Source: Gammaproteobacteria bacterium
Lineage (GTDB): Bacteria > Pseudomonadota > Gammaproteobacteria > SZUA-229
Reading direction: 5' to 3'
Length of the DNA stretch: 8,036 nucleotides
Assembly: GCA_016191795.1 (NCBI GenBank)
Contig: JACPVK010000078.1
Coordinates: forward strand, 1-8,036
The notes below the pieces were generated by a model that worked only from the letters and a program-made list of their open reading frames with translations, made no database searches and was not told where the DNA came from. Every line of letters starts with the position of its first letter. Position 1 is the first letter of the stretch. The position numbers were made by a program, and so were the translations under genes. Of this stretch, positions 1 to 5,854 are shown one piece after another.

Positions 1-214
1 AATGGGCAGCGCCGCCGGCACCGGCAATGATGCACGCCAGGCCACGCTGACGCGCCGTGGCGGCATATTCAAACAGTAAATCCGGGGTGCGATGTGCCGA
101 CACCACTCGCGCTTCATATTCCACACCAAAGGCTTCAAGCTGTTGCACGGCGTGTTGCATCACCGGCCAGTCGCTTTGACTACCCATGACGACGCCCACT
201 TTAATCTTGGCCAT
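1..214 (-). CDS. purE: PurE, N5-carboxyaminoimidazole ribonucleotide mutase (partial, N-terminal part)
   Basis: PurE interconverts N5-CAIR and CAIR in de novo purine synthesis in the cytoplasm, normally using N5-CAIR made by PurK. The visible 71 residues start MAKIKVGVVMGSQSDW and contain the diagnostic family blocks: the phosphate/nucleotide-binding MGSQSDW (10-16), VVSAHRTP (37-44) with the conserved His41 (equivalent to the catalytic His45 of E. coli PurE), and IIAGAGGAAH (62-71). The class I bacterial family is about 160-180 residues, so more than half the gene lies beyond the left edge, where purK often follows. The ATG at 212-214 is supported by a strong Shine-Dalgarno GGAGGAG (complement of 221-227), and the N-terminus begins just before the first beta strand as expected. 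It is divergent from the epimerase gene at 356. Identity is clear; only completeness is unknown. Confidence 0.96.
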   Translation of the reverse strand, partial: MAKIKVGVVMGSQSDWPVMQHAVQQLEAFGVEYEARVVSAHRTPDLLFEYAATARQRGLACIIAGAGGAAH

Positions 215-249
215 CAACCGCTCCTCCGATGCCAGACACAGAAGGCAAT

Positions 250-261
250 GGATTCTATAGG
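250..261 (-). promoter_or_regulatory. Possible -10 region of the purE promoter
   Basis: Read on the minus strand, the stretch CTATAGAATCCA contains TAGAAT, five of six matches to the sigma70 -10 hexamer TATAAT. It lies about 35 bases upstream of the purE start, leaving room for a short leader with the GGAGGAG ribosome site. A poor -35 (TTCGCA, four of six) sits about 18 bases further upstream. I see no PurR-like operator that I would defend. Confidence 0.35.
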
Positions 262-317
262 AAGCTGACTGATTTGCGAACCATAACCCCAACGTGTGAG
301 CGCCGCTTTTAAAAATC

Positions 318-351
318 GGGATAGAATCCCCTGATCGACAATCACAGGGAT
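318..351 (+). promoter_or_regulatory. Possible epimerase promoter -10 and leader hairpin covering the ribosome site
   Basis: TAGAAT at 322-327 matches five of six bases of a sigma70 -10 box, but no convincing -35 lies upstream. It sits inside a small inverted repeat GGGATAGAATCCC (318-330). A second, imperfect pairing is possible between ATCCCCTGAT (326-335) and ATCACAGGGAT (341-351). That pairing would bury the Shine-Dalgarno AGGGA (346-350), which is five bases upstream of the ATG at 356. The pairings are visible in the sequence; any regulatory effect is inference. Confidence 0.3.
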
Positions 352-355
352 TGAT

Positions 356-1279
356 ATGAAAAAAGTACTCATCACCGGCGGCGCCGGCTTCATTGGCTCA
401 CACACAGCTGATTTACTCCTGGAACAGGGCATAGCCGTACGCGTGCTCGATAATCTGTCATCCGGTCACCGTGAAAACCTGCCCGCACAGCACCCGCTGC
501 TGGAATTTGTGCAGGGCGATATTTGCGATGCTGACGCCGTTAACAACGCTCTGCAGGGTGTGACACATTGCTTGCATCTGGCCGCTCAGGTTTCAGTAGT
601 AGCCTCACTGGAAGATCCGGAATTTTCTGCCAGACAAAATATTGTCGGTTTTGTGAATGTGCTGGACGCCTGCCGCAAACAGGGCGTGAGCCGACTGGTG
701 TATGCCTCCTCGGCAGCCATTTATGGCGAACCACCCAAATTGCCGCTGGATGAAGATGTTCCGGTAAAACAGCTCTCGCCCTATGGCCTGGAAAAACAGA
801 TTAACGAGGATTACGCCGACCTGTACCACCGGCTATACAACTTCTCGTCGCTCGGCATGCGCTTCTTTAATGTTTACGGCCCGCGGCAGGATCCCAAATC
901 GCCCTATGCCGGTGTGATCGCCCTGTTTGTGGATCGCATCACCGCCGCCAAACCGGTCACCGTCTTTGGTGATGGCCAGCAGACACGGGATTTTATTTAT
1001 GTGCGTGATGTGGCACGTACCAATGTGGCGGCACTCAAAAGCCAGGTTCAGGGTGCCTGCAATGTCGCCACCGGCCAACGCACTTCCCTGCTGGATTTGA
1101 TCAATACCCTGTCGGCACTCACCGGCAATAAAACCGCTATCACCTTCGCAGCACCCCGCACCGGCGATATTGTGCATTCACTCGCTGATCCGGGACGTAT
1201 GAACCGAGAACTGAAGGTGGTGGCTGAAAGCTCGTTGCAGGAAGGTCTGTCAGCGTTGCTGGCATCGGTAAAAAAATAA
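356..1279 (+). CDS. NAD-dependent nucleotide-sugar epimerase (extended SDR, GalE/WbpP-like)
   Basis: This 307-residue cytoplasmic enzyme probably epimerises a UDP-sugar such as UDP-Glc or UDP-GlcNAc at C4 for polysaccharide or glycan precursor synthesis. Visible features in order: the NAD-binding Rossmann glycine motif TGGAGFIGSH (7-16), Asp32 ending the second strand (VLDNLSSGH), GDI (54-56), LHLAAQVSV (73-81), the catalytic Ser region YASSAAIYG (116-124), the catalytic pair Tyr143/Lys147 in SPYGLEK, the substrate-domain signature MRFFNVYGPRQDP (168-180), then FGDGQQTRDFIYVRDV and a C-terminal TGDIVHSLADP. The last two resemble UDP-GlcNAc 4-epimerases of the WbpP type more than classical GalE, but the substrate cannot be settled from sequence. 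Length is slightly short for GalE (about 338) and normal for this subgroup. AGGGA at 346-350 supports the ATG. Its stop codon directly abuts that of the convergent VanZ-like gene. Confidence 0.88.
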   Translation: MKKVLITGGAGFIGSHTADLLLEQGIAVRVLDNLSSGHRENLPAQHPLLEFVQGDICDADAVNNALQGVTHCLHLAAQVSVVASLEDPEFSARQNIVGFVNVLDACRKQGVSRLVYASSAAIYGEPPKLPLDEDVPVKQLSPYGLEKQINEDYADLYHRLYNFSSLGMRFFNVYGPRQDPKSPYAGVIALFVDRITAAKPVTVFGDGQQTRDFIYVRDVARTNVAALKSQVQGACNVATGQRTSLLDLINTLSALTGNKTAITFAAPRTGDIVHSLADPGRMNRELKVVAESSLQEGLSALLASVKK

Positions 1280-2200
1280 TCAGTCATTGCCCAGACCAAT
1301 CGCGTCGAGGTAGATAACAACGGACTGATCCGTAGCGGGCAGAAAAAAACTCAGCCCGGCGATATTCGCCATATCCATGGCCCGGTCAGCCGGGGATTTT
1401 TTGACATCAGCCAGAGCGATATGCAGATCATTCCAGCCAGGCCGGAGGCTAACAACCTGGTTAAACCGGTCTTTGGAGTGATAACCACCTGCCATGTGCT
1501 CCCGGTCAAAAATTTTCACCGTCATGTCCAGTGGCGTGCTCAAGGTATTAAACGTGCTGACATGCAAGGTTTGATAGGCGCTCCAGTCCGATTGCATTTC
1601 ACGCAGACCGACATCCGGAAACCGGCCTGCCTGGAAGGTCACGCGCAGGGATTGCCCGCCATGTCGAACCGGTTCGTCCGCCAGCGCTATTGCCGCCCGC
1701 TGAGTCTCCCACCGGGACAACTCCCGTGCGGATTCAAAATCCGACAACACCGGAAACGCTCGCTGCATCGCATAGCTATCCACCAGGATCTGACCTATCG
1801 GCAGCAAGGCCAGCAGCAACAGCAGGCTACTCATGCCCAGGAACCCAAGGCGTTGTTGCCAGGATCTGGACTGACGGGCCAGATGGACACCCAGTCCAAG
1901 GTATACACCCGCCAGATCCCGCAATACATCCAGGTAATCAAAGCTGCGCCCAATCAATAATTGCAGCCATTCAACGGCTATACCTGCCAGTAATGCCAGC
2001 ACCGTAGCTGCCAGGAACAAACGTATACCAGCGAGCTGGCGCGCCAGGGGAGTGGCGCAACCCAGCAGGGCCAGCCCGGCAAACAAGGGCACATGACCAA
2101 GATTCCACATTGCCTGAATCAGTCGGCTATCACCCGCCTCGGGCCCACCGACAAACAGCATCACAACCAATCCGGCCACCAGTACTGCCAAGCCTTTCAT
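1280..2200 (-). CDS. VanZ-like membrane protein with C-terminal beta-rich, carbohydrate-binding-like domain
   Basis: A 306-residue predicted inner-membrane protein. Residues 1-108 form a VanZ-like unit: hydrophobic segments at about 3-18, 36-50 and 60-82, and the conserved polar positions His36 (NLGHVPLFAGL), Glu77 (EWLQ) and GRSFDYLDVLRDLAG (84-98) with Arg85, Asp88, Asp91 and Asp95. Another hydrophobic segment (about 118-137) is followed by roughly 160 soluble residues (150-306) of strand-like pattern. These start FPVLSDFES and end VVIYLDAIGL, which recalls galactose-binding-like/CBM beta-sandwich folds. VanZ itself is linked to low-level teicoplanin resistance, but most VanZ-family proteins have no known biochemistry; a role at the cell envelope or in polysaccharide handling is inference. 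The ATG (2198-2200) has a strong upstream GGGGAAGG. The gene is convergent with the epimerase with zero spacing and divergent from the small-protein pair. Confidence 0.8.
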   Translation of the reverse strand: MKGLAVLVAGLVVMLFVGGPEAGDSRLIQAMWNLGHVPLFAGLALLGCATPLARQLAGIRLFLAATVLALLAGIAVEWLQLLIGRSFDYLDVLRDLAGVYLGLGVHLARQSRSWQQRLGFLGMSSLLLLLALLPIGQILVDSYAMQRAFPVLSDFESARELSRWETQRAAIALADEPVRHGGQSLRVTFQAGRFPDVGLREMQSDWSAYQTLHVSTFNTLSTPLDMTVKIFDREHMAGGYHSKDRFNQVVSLRPGWNDLHIALADVKKSPADRAMDMANIAGLSFFLPATDQSVVIYLDAIGLGND

Positions 2201-2216
2201 AGCCTTCCCCAGTCTG

Positions 2217-2231
2217 CTGACACCGTGTCAG
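2217..2231. promoter_or_regulatory. 15-bp perfect palindrome upstream of the VanZ-like gene (candidate operator)
   Basis: CTGACACCGTGTCAG is a perfect inverted repeat (two 7-base arms around a single C) located 16 bases before the VanZ-like start codon, in the likely leader or promoter of that gene. Its size and symmetry fit a dimeric repressor site, but I recognise no specific regulator. It has CTG-N9-CAG rather than the CTG-N10-CAG of gammaproteobacterial LexA boxes. Confidence 0.35.
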
Positions 2232-2255
2232 ACTTTTCTTACACGACTTTCAGCC

Positions 2256-2277
2256 TTTTGTGATTCAGCTCACATAA
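2256..2277. promoter_or_regulatory. CRP/Vfr-type cAMP receptor protein box
   Basis: The core TGTGA-TTCAGC-TCACA (2259-2274) matches both half-sites of the E. coli CRP consensus TGTGA-N6-TCACA exactly. It lies between the divergent VanZ-like gene (start 2200) and the small-protein pair (start 2337). Its centre (2266.5) is about 21.5 bases before a TACAAT hexamer at 2288-2293, not the roughly 29.5 bases of a classical class II activated promoter. Which side it controls, and whether it activates or represses, is therefore open. Confidence 0.6.
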
Positions 2278-2287
2278 ACCATAACTC

Positions 2288-2293
2288 TACAAT
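2288..2293 (+). promoter_or_regulatory. Possible -10 box for the small-protein operon
   Basis: TACAAT matches five of six bases of the sigma70 -10 consensus and lies 43 bases before the ATG at 2337. No good -35 is seen at the right distance; the CRP-type box at 2259-2274 occupies the region where one would lie. Confidence 0.4.
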
Positions 2294-2336
2294 TCACGAC
2301 ACAAGGTGACATCAACTTAAAAATGGTAATGCAGTC

Positions 2337-2657
2337 ATGGCACAACTAGACGATCTTATTCAGGAAATAATCGACTTTTCCAACCTCATCGCCAGCAACG
2401 AAAATCCCGCTGACCCCGATTTACAAAATGCCTGCCGATTGTTCAGCGATTACCTTGGCGCACAGCTTAAACAGGTTCGTCGCAACATGATTGGCACGCC
2501 CTCCACCCAACATTTTCGCTGGACTGCCAGTGAATTGAGCCAGCTGAGCGAGCTCATCGAGCTCCCGAAATACTCTGCCCAGTCCTGCACCGACTGGATT
2601 CGTAAGCTGTTCCAGCATTGCATCACCCTGCAACGCGGCAGACTGGCGGCAGCATGA
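2337..2657 (+). CDS. Small hypothetical protein, first of a coupled paralogous pair
   Basis: I do not recognise this 106-residue protein. It is soluble, with no signal peptide or membrane segment, has Cys at about residues 32, 83 and 94, and looks mainly helical: an amphipathic N-terminal helix (LDDLIQEIIDFSNLI, 4-18), a second (LQNACRLFSDYLGAQLKQVRRNM, about 29-51), and helices around LSQLSELIEL and the C-terminal 30 residues. Residues 4-51 align without gaps to the next protein, with 14 of 48 identities by my hand count, including DF-x-N-x-I and LF-x2-YL-x3-L. The stop codon overlaps the next start (ATGA, 2654-2657), indicating translational coupling. The ribosome site is weak: only GGTAATG-like bases precede the ATG. 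A CRP-type box lies about 60-80 bases upstream. Coding status rests on paralogy, coupling and length; function is unknown. Confidence 0.68.
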   Translation: MAQLDDLIQEIIDFSNLIASNENPADPDLQNACRLFSDYLGAQLKQVRRNMIGTPSTQHFRWTASELSQLSELIELPKYSAQSCTDWIRKLFQHCITLQRGRLAAA

Positions 2658-2908
2658 TACCCGCGAGACGCCACAGCCGCACGCCTGCGGGCAACAGCAT
2701 CGATGAAATGGAAACCTTGCTCAGGCAACTGGGTGATTTCGAAAATCAGATCAGCCGCCCTGGCGCCGTCAACACGCCGGGGTTTCAGCAGGAATACACC
2801 CTGTTCAGGCAGTACCTGAAATGGCGCCTGGAAGACCTCAATCGGTCCATGCGTGAAGAATTGAGCGTCCATATCAAGGGGCTCAACCAGGCTTCATCCC
2901 GGCATTGA
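2654..2908 (+). CDS. Small hypothetical protein, second of a coupled paralogous pair
   Basis: An unrecognised 84-residue protein, basic at the N-terminus (MIPARRHSRTPAGNS) and then predicted helical: METLLRQLGDFENQI (about 19-33) and a strongly charged amphipathic stretch FRQYLKWRLEDLNRSMREEL (about 49-68). There are no cysteines, membrane segments or signal. I chose the ATG at 2654 because it gives a 4-base ATGA overlap with the previous stop. An in-frame ATG at 2618 would overlap by 40 bases and add residues with no match to the paralogue. Residues 19-66 align ungapped with residues 4-51 of the upstream protein, with conserved DF-x-N-x-I, Q, LF-x2-YL, L and R-x-M. This protein lacks the C-terminal helices of its partner. 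The two may form a heterodimer or arise from an old tandem duplication; both are inference. No obvious terminator follows before the slyD promoter. Confidence 0.66.
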   Translation: MIPARRHSRTPAGNSIDEMETLLRQLGDFENQISRPGAVNTPGFQQEYTLFRQYLKWRLEDLNRSMREELSVHIKGLNQASSRH

Positions 2909-2955
2909 CTACCCATCCACCCGGACTTGAACTGTCCTTCATCTGCGGTCTGGCT

Positions 2956-2961
2956 TACAAT
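2956..2961 (+). promoter_or_regulatory. Likely -10 box of slyD
   Basis: TACAAT (in GGCTTACAATGGC) matches five of six bases of the sigma70 -10 hexamer and lies 32 bases before the slyD ATG, giving a leader of about 25 bases. TTGAAC at 2927-2932 is too far (23 bases) to be its -35, so any -35 is weak. Confidence 0.45.
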
Positions 2962-2992
2962 GGCAGCCCCGAAAAGTCACACCGAGCGACCC

Positions 2993-3565
2993 ATGACCAT
3001 CCAGGCCCAAAAAGTTATCACCCTAAATTACACACTACGCGACAAGGCAGGCGTGGTGATTGACCAATCACAGGACGGCAGCTTCTGCTATTTGCATGGC
3101 GCCAACAACATCATCCCCGGCCTGGAAAAAGCCCTGCACGGCCGTAAACAGGGCGAACAGTTCAAGGTTACCCTGGAACCCTCAGATGCCTATGGCGAAT
3201 ACAATCCGGCACTGACGCAGGTTGTCGAACGCGACATGTTCGAAAACAGTGATGAGATTGCGGTGGGCATGCAGTTTCATGCGCAGTCAGATGATGGCCG
3301 CTTCATCGCCATCACCGTTACCGAAGTGAACGGCGACAAAGTGACTGTTGATGGCAATCCGCCACTGGCTGGTGCCACCCTGTATTACGATGTGAACGTT
3401 GTCGATATCCGTGATGCCAGCGCTGAAGAAATTCAACATGGCCACGTACACGGCGCGCACGGTCATCACCACGATCACGACCATGGTGGTGGTGGTTGCG
3501 GTAGCGGCAAGTCTTCCGGCGGCGGCTGTGGTAGCGGCGGTTGCGGCAGCGGTGGCTGTCACTAA
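2993..3565 (+). CDS. slyD: SlyD, FKBP-type peptidyl-prolyl isomerase and nickel-binding chaperone
   Basis: SlyD is a cytoplasmic prolyl isomerase and chaperone that also binds Ni2+ and supplies it for hydrogenase maturation in E. coli. The 190 residues show the split FKBP domain (about 1-70 and 125-140), with VITLNYTLRDKAGVVIDQS and the active-site block IIPGLEKALHGRKQGE (40-55), interrupted by the insert-in-flap chaperone domain (about 73-122). The C-terminal tail (149-190) is the metal-binding hallmark: His-rich HGHVHGAHGHHHDHDH, then Gly-rich repeats CGSG with Cys at 169, 179, 184 and 189, ending GGCH. I chose the ATG at 2993 because MTIQAQKVITLNY begins at the family's first strand; a TTG start at 2927 would add 22 unrelated residues. 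The Shine-Dalgarno is weak (GAGCG). One oddity: the usual VDGNHPLAG-type motif reads VDGNPPLAG (Pro123 in place of His). Confidence 0.94.
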   Translation: MTIQAQKVITLNYTLRDKAGVVIDQSQDGSFCYLHGANNIIPGLEKALHGRKQGEQFKVTLEPSDAYGEYNPALTQVVERDMFENSDEIAVGMQFHAQSDDGRFIAITVTEVNGDKVTVDGNPPLAGATLYYDVNVVDIRDASAEEIQHGHVHGAHGHHHDHDHGGGGCGSGKSSGGGCGSGGCGSGGCH

Positions 3566-3574
3566 AAGCCTGGC

Positions 3575-4315
3575 CTACAAACGCCTGACGGCGTATTTCA
3601 GTTTGCCCGATTTCAATGCCGCAGCTAATTGCGGCATTGTTTTTATATGCTGTCGCAAATCATGCACGCCGGCATCCCCGCGCATAAACACGGCCACCTG
3701 GTTCTGATCTTTTGCACCCGACAGTACAAACAGGGAACGAAATCCGTGTTTGATATTGCCCTGCCTGATGGCGGTAGCCAGCGTTTTCTGATCAACAAAA
3801 TTTTTCACAATCATGCCCTGAGCTGACAAATGTTTGCGCATCGTGGCCAACCAGTTTTGTGTAGCCGTGGTCACCTGCATCGGCTGCCCCTCCTGCTCGG
3901 CAAACACATCATCAATAATTAAATCGAATTTTTCACCCACGTAATGTTGCATCCAGTGCAGGGCATCGGCTGTATGCAATTCAATACCACGGCCTTTTAA
4001 TTCAAAAAACCGGCGAGCGATTTTCACATGAACATCATCCAGTTCCACGCCAACGATTAATTCCGGCCGAATAAAATGCCGCAAAGAATGGAAAACCGCA
4101 CCGCCGCCCACACCCAGCACGAGAACCCGTTTGATGCTGTCCGGCGGATAAAAAAACACCGGCAGCATCAATAAATCCCAGACGTAACCGGTAAGTGGTT
4201 TTTCAGGATGATACTGGCTGTGAAAAACACCGTTGGTGTATAGCCGCAAACTGTTTCCTGCCGTGCGCACCTCATAATGCGTATTGTGTGTTTTCTTCTG
4301 CCACAGCAAAGCCAT
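3575..4315 (-). CDS. Spermidine synthase-like / SAM-methyltransferase-fold protein of unknown substrate
   Basis: A 246-residue soluble protein with a Rossmann nucleotide-binding core of the spermidine synthase/methyltransferase superfamily. Visible features: motif I VLVLGVGGGAVFHSL (64-78), acidic Glu91 in VGVELDDVHVKIARRFF (88-104) for the ribose hydroxyls, the adenine-side Asp117 (TADALHWM, 115-122), and a post-motif FDLIIDDVFAE (130-140). True spermidine synthases carry GGGDG with an Asp that binds the aminopropyl donor; here the position reads GGGAV. The usual N-terminal beta domain is represented only by about 60 residues. Aminopropyl transfer is therefore doubtful, and a methyltransferase or other SAM-dependent role is as likely. 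The ATG has GGGAG just upstream on the minus strand. The gene is convergent with slyD (9 bases between stop codons) and divergent from gdh; its last 20 codons contain slyD's terminator. Confidence 0.8.
   Translation of the reverse strand: MALLWQKKTHNTHYEVRTAGNSLRLYTNGVFHSQYHPEKPLTGYVWDLLMLPVFFYPPDSIKRVLVLGVGGGAVFHSLRHFIRPELIVGVELDDVHVKIARRFFELKGRGIELHTADALHWMQHYVGEKFDLIIDDVFAEQEGQPMQVTTATQNWLATMRKHLSAQGMIVKNFVDQKTLATAIRQGNIKHGFRSLFVLSGAKDQNQVAVFMRGDAGVHDLRQHIKTMPQLAAALKSGKLKYAVRRL
3615..3644 (+). terminator. Rho-independent terminator downstream of slyD
   Basis: A perfect 9-bp stem AATGCCGCA/TGCGGCATT (3615-3623 and 3630-3638) with a six-base GCTAAT loop is followed by GTTTTT. It is oriented to end plus-strand (slyD) transcription about 50 bases after the stop. 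The whole structure lies inside the coding sequence of the convergent gene, across roughly its residues 225-234. Read on the minus strand it is followed by only three A/T-pairing bases, so it should not stop that gene efficiently. Confidence 0.85.
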
Positions 4316-4412
4316 ACCCGCTCCCAGTAAAATATATCTGCCACATTCTACAACCTATCTGGTTTGCATCGTGTTCTTGTACTAAATACATACACAGCAA
4401 AGGAGCATCCAG

Positions 4413-5834
4413 ATGACTAACCCAAAAAATGAACCAACTTTTCGCGAGAGTGTTGACCTGATGGTGGATCGCGCCATTGCCGCGATCGACCTCGACCCCG
4501 GCACCGCCCATGCCATCAAATCCTGCGAATCAGTCATCCAGGTAAAATTTCCCGTCAAGATTCGCGGCAAAATAGAAGTCTTCACCGGCTGGCGAGCCAC
4601 GCACAGCAGTCATCGCCTGCCATCAAAAGGTGGCATTCGTTATGCGCCTTATGTTGATCAGGATGAAGTGGAAGCACTGGCCGCGTTAATGACCTACAAA
4701 TGCGCCATTGTCGACGTACCTTATGGTGGTTCCAAAGGCGCCTTGCTGATTGACCCCAACCTTTATGACAGGGATGAACTGGAAAGAATCACCCGCCGCT
4801 TCGCGGTGGAACTCATACGCAAAGGTTTCTTAAGCCCTGCGACCAACGTACCGGCACCGGATGTTGGCACCGGCCAGCGCGAAATGGCGTGGATTGCCGA
4901 CACTTACAAACATTTGCATCCGGAAGACTTGAACCACATCGCCTGCGTCACCGGCAAACCCGTGCACCACGGTGGTATTCGCGGCCGTGTTGAAGCCACG
5001 GGGCGCGGTATTCAATTTGCACTGCAGGAATTTTTCCGCCACCCGGAAGATGTCAAGACTGCAAAAATGTCCGGCACACTGGATGGTAAAACCTGCGTGG
5101 TTCAGGGCTTTGGCAATGTGGGTTATCACGCCACCAAATTTTTATCCGAAGAAGACGGCGTCAAAATCACCGCCGTGATTGAACGTGACGGTGCGTTGAT
5201 TAACGATAAAGGCATTAACATTGAAGAGCTGTATCAACACCTGACCAAACGCCGCGGCATTAAGGAATTTTCCGGCGCTAAATTTACCGACAAAGGCCTT
5301 GCGACGCTGGAAAAAGAATGCGACATACTCATTCCCGCAGCGCTGGAAAGCCAGATCACCCTGCAAAATGCCGATCGTATCCAGGCAAAATTAATTATTG
5401 AAGCCGCCAACGGCCCGATAACATTTGGCGCCGATCAAATTTTAAATAAAAAAGGCGTGATTATTATTCCCGATGCCTATGCCAATGCCGGTGGCGTTAC
5501 CGTTTCCTATTTTGAATGGATCCGAAATATTTCCCACATTCGTTTTGGCCGTATGCAACGTCGTAACGACGAATTACGCGCACACCAGATGGCCAACCTG
5601 CTGGAAGAAATTACCGGCCATAAAGTATCTGCCAGCCTGCGTGACAAGGTAACTCGCGGCGCAGACGAACTGGATCTGGTACGCTCCGGTCTCGACGACA
5701 CCATGCGCCTGGCCTATCAGGAAATTCGCACCACCCTGGCGGATGAACCCAAAGTACACGATTTGCGTACTGCAGCGTTTGTCACGGCCATACGCAAGAT
5801 TTCGAGGACGTATATTGATGTGGGGGTTTATTGA
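4413..5834 (+). CDS. Glutamate dehydrogenase (Glu/Leu/Phe/Val dehydrogenase family, hexameric type)
   Basis: This cytoplasmic enzyme of 473 residues interconverts glutamate with 2-oxoglutarate and ammonia. The substrate domain shows RLPSKGGIRY (Lys72), Lys96 in MTYKCAIVD, GGSKGA with catalytic Lys108, and PAPDVGT with catalytic Asp150. The 24- and 12-residue spacings between these lysines equal those of Lys89, Lys113 and Lys125 in the Clostridium symbiosum enzyme. The nucleotide domain starts GKTCVVQGFGNVG (225-237), with an acidic residue after the second strand (Glu257), which favours NAD over NADP. Later come AANGPIT (331-337) and PDAYANAGGVTVSYFEW (353-369) with the substrate Ser365. Length fits the roughly 420-500 residue hexameric class. 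AAGGAG (4400-4405) is seven bases before the ATG. The upstream neighbour is divergent, so it is likely monocistronic; no clear promoter hexamers or simple terminator are visible. Confidence 0.94.
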   Translation: MTNPKNEPTFRESVDLMVDRAIAAIDLDPGTAHAIKSCESVIQVKFPVKIRGKIEVFTGWRATHSSHRLPSKGGIRYAPYVDQDEVEALAALMTYKCAIVDVPYGGSKGALLIDPNLYDRDELERITRRFAVELIRKGFLSPATNVPAPDVGTGQREMAWIADTYKHLHPEDLNHIACVTGKPVHHGGIRGRVEATGRGIQFALQEFFRHPEDVKTAKMSGTLDGKTCVVQGFGNVGYHATKFLSEEDGVKITAVIERDGALINDKGINIEELYQHLTKRRGIKEFSGAKFTDKGLATLEKECDILIPAALESQITLQNADRIQAKLIIEAANGPITFGADQILNKKGVIIIPDAYANAGGVTVSYFEWIRNISHIRFGRMQRRNDELRAHQMANLLEEITGHKVSASLRDKVTRGADELDLVRSGLDDTMRLAYQEIRTTLADEPKVHDLRTAAFVTAIRKISRTYIDVGVY

Positions 5835-5854
5835 GGTGAAAAAGCAAAAGACTT

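Noticed and set aside
1421..2007. Open frames on the plus strand opposite the VanZ-like gene
   Set aside because: They have low-complexity Gln- and Pro-rich composition and lie antisense to a better-supported gene with a strong ribosome site.
2323..2349. Eight-codon mini-ORF (ATG at 2323, stop at 2347-2349) overlapping the start of the first small gene
   Set aside because: It could be a leader peptide, but it is too short to tell from chance and has no clear ribosome site.
2618..2653. Earlier ATG for the second small protein
   Set aside because: It would overlap the upstream gene by 40 bases, while the ATG at 2654 gives a standard ATGA coupling.
2927..2992. N-terminal extension of SlyD from a TTG at 2927
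   Set aside because: The 22 extra residues match nothing in SlyD and overlap the likely -10 box; the ATG at 2993 fits the family start.
3582..3595. Small hairpin ACGCC/GGCGT between the two convergent stop codons region
   Set aside because: Only five base pairs and no T-run on either side; the nearby 9-bp stem with a T-run is the real terminator.
3287..3707. Ala/Thr- and Val/Ala-rich open frames overlapping the slyD tail
   Set aside because: They are shadows of the repetitive Gly/Cys/His codons of slyD.
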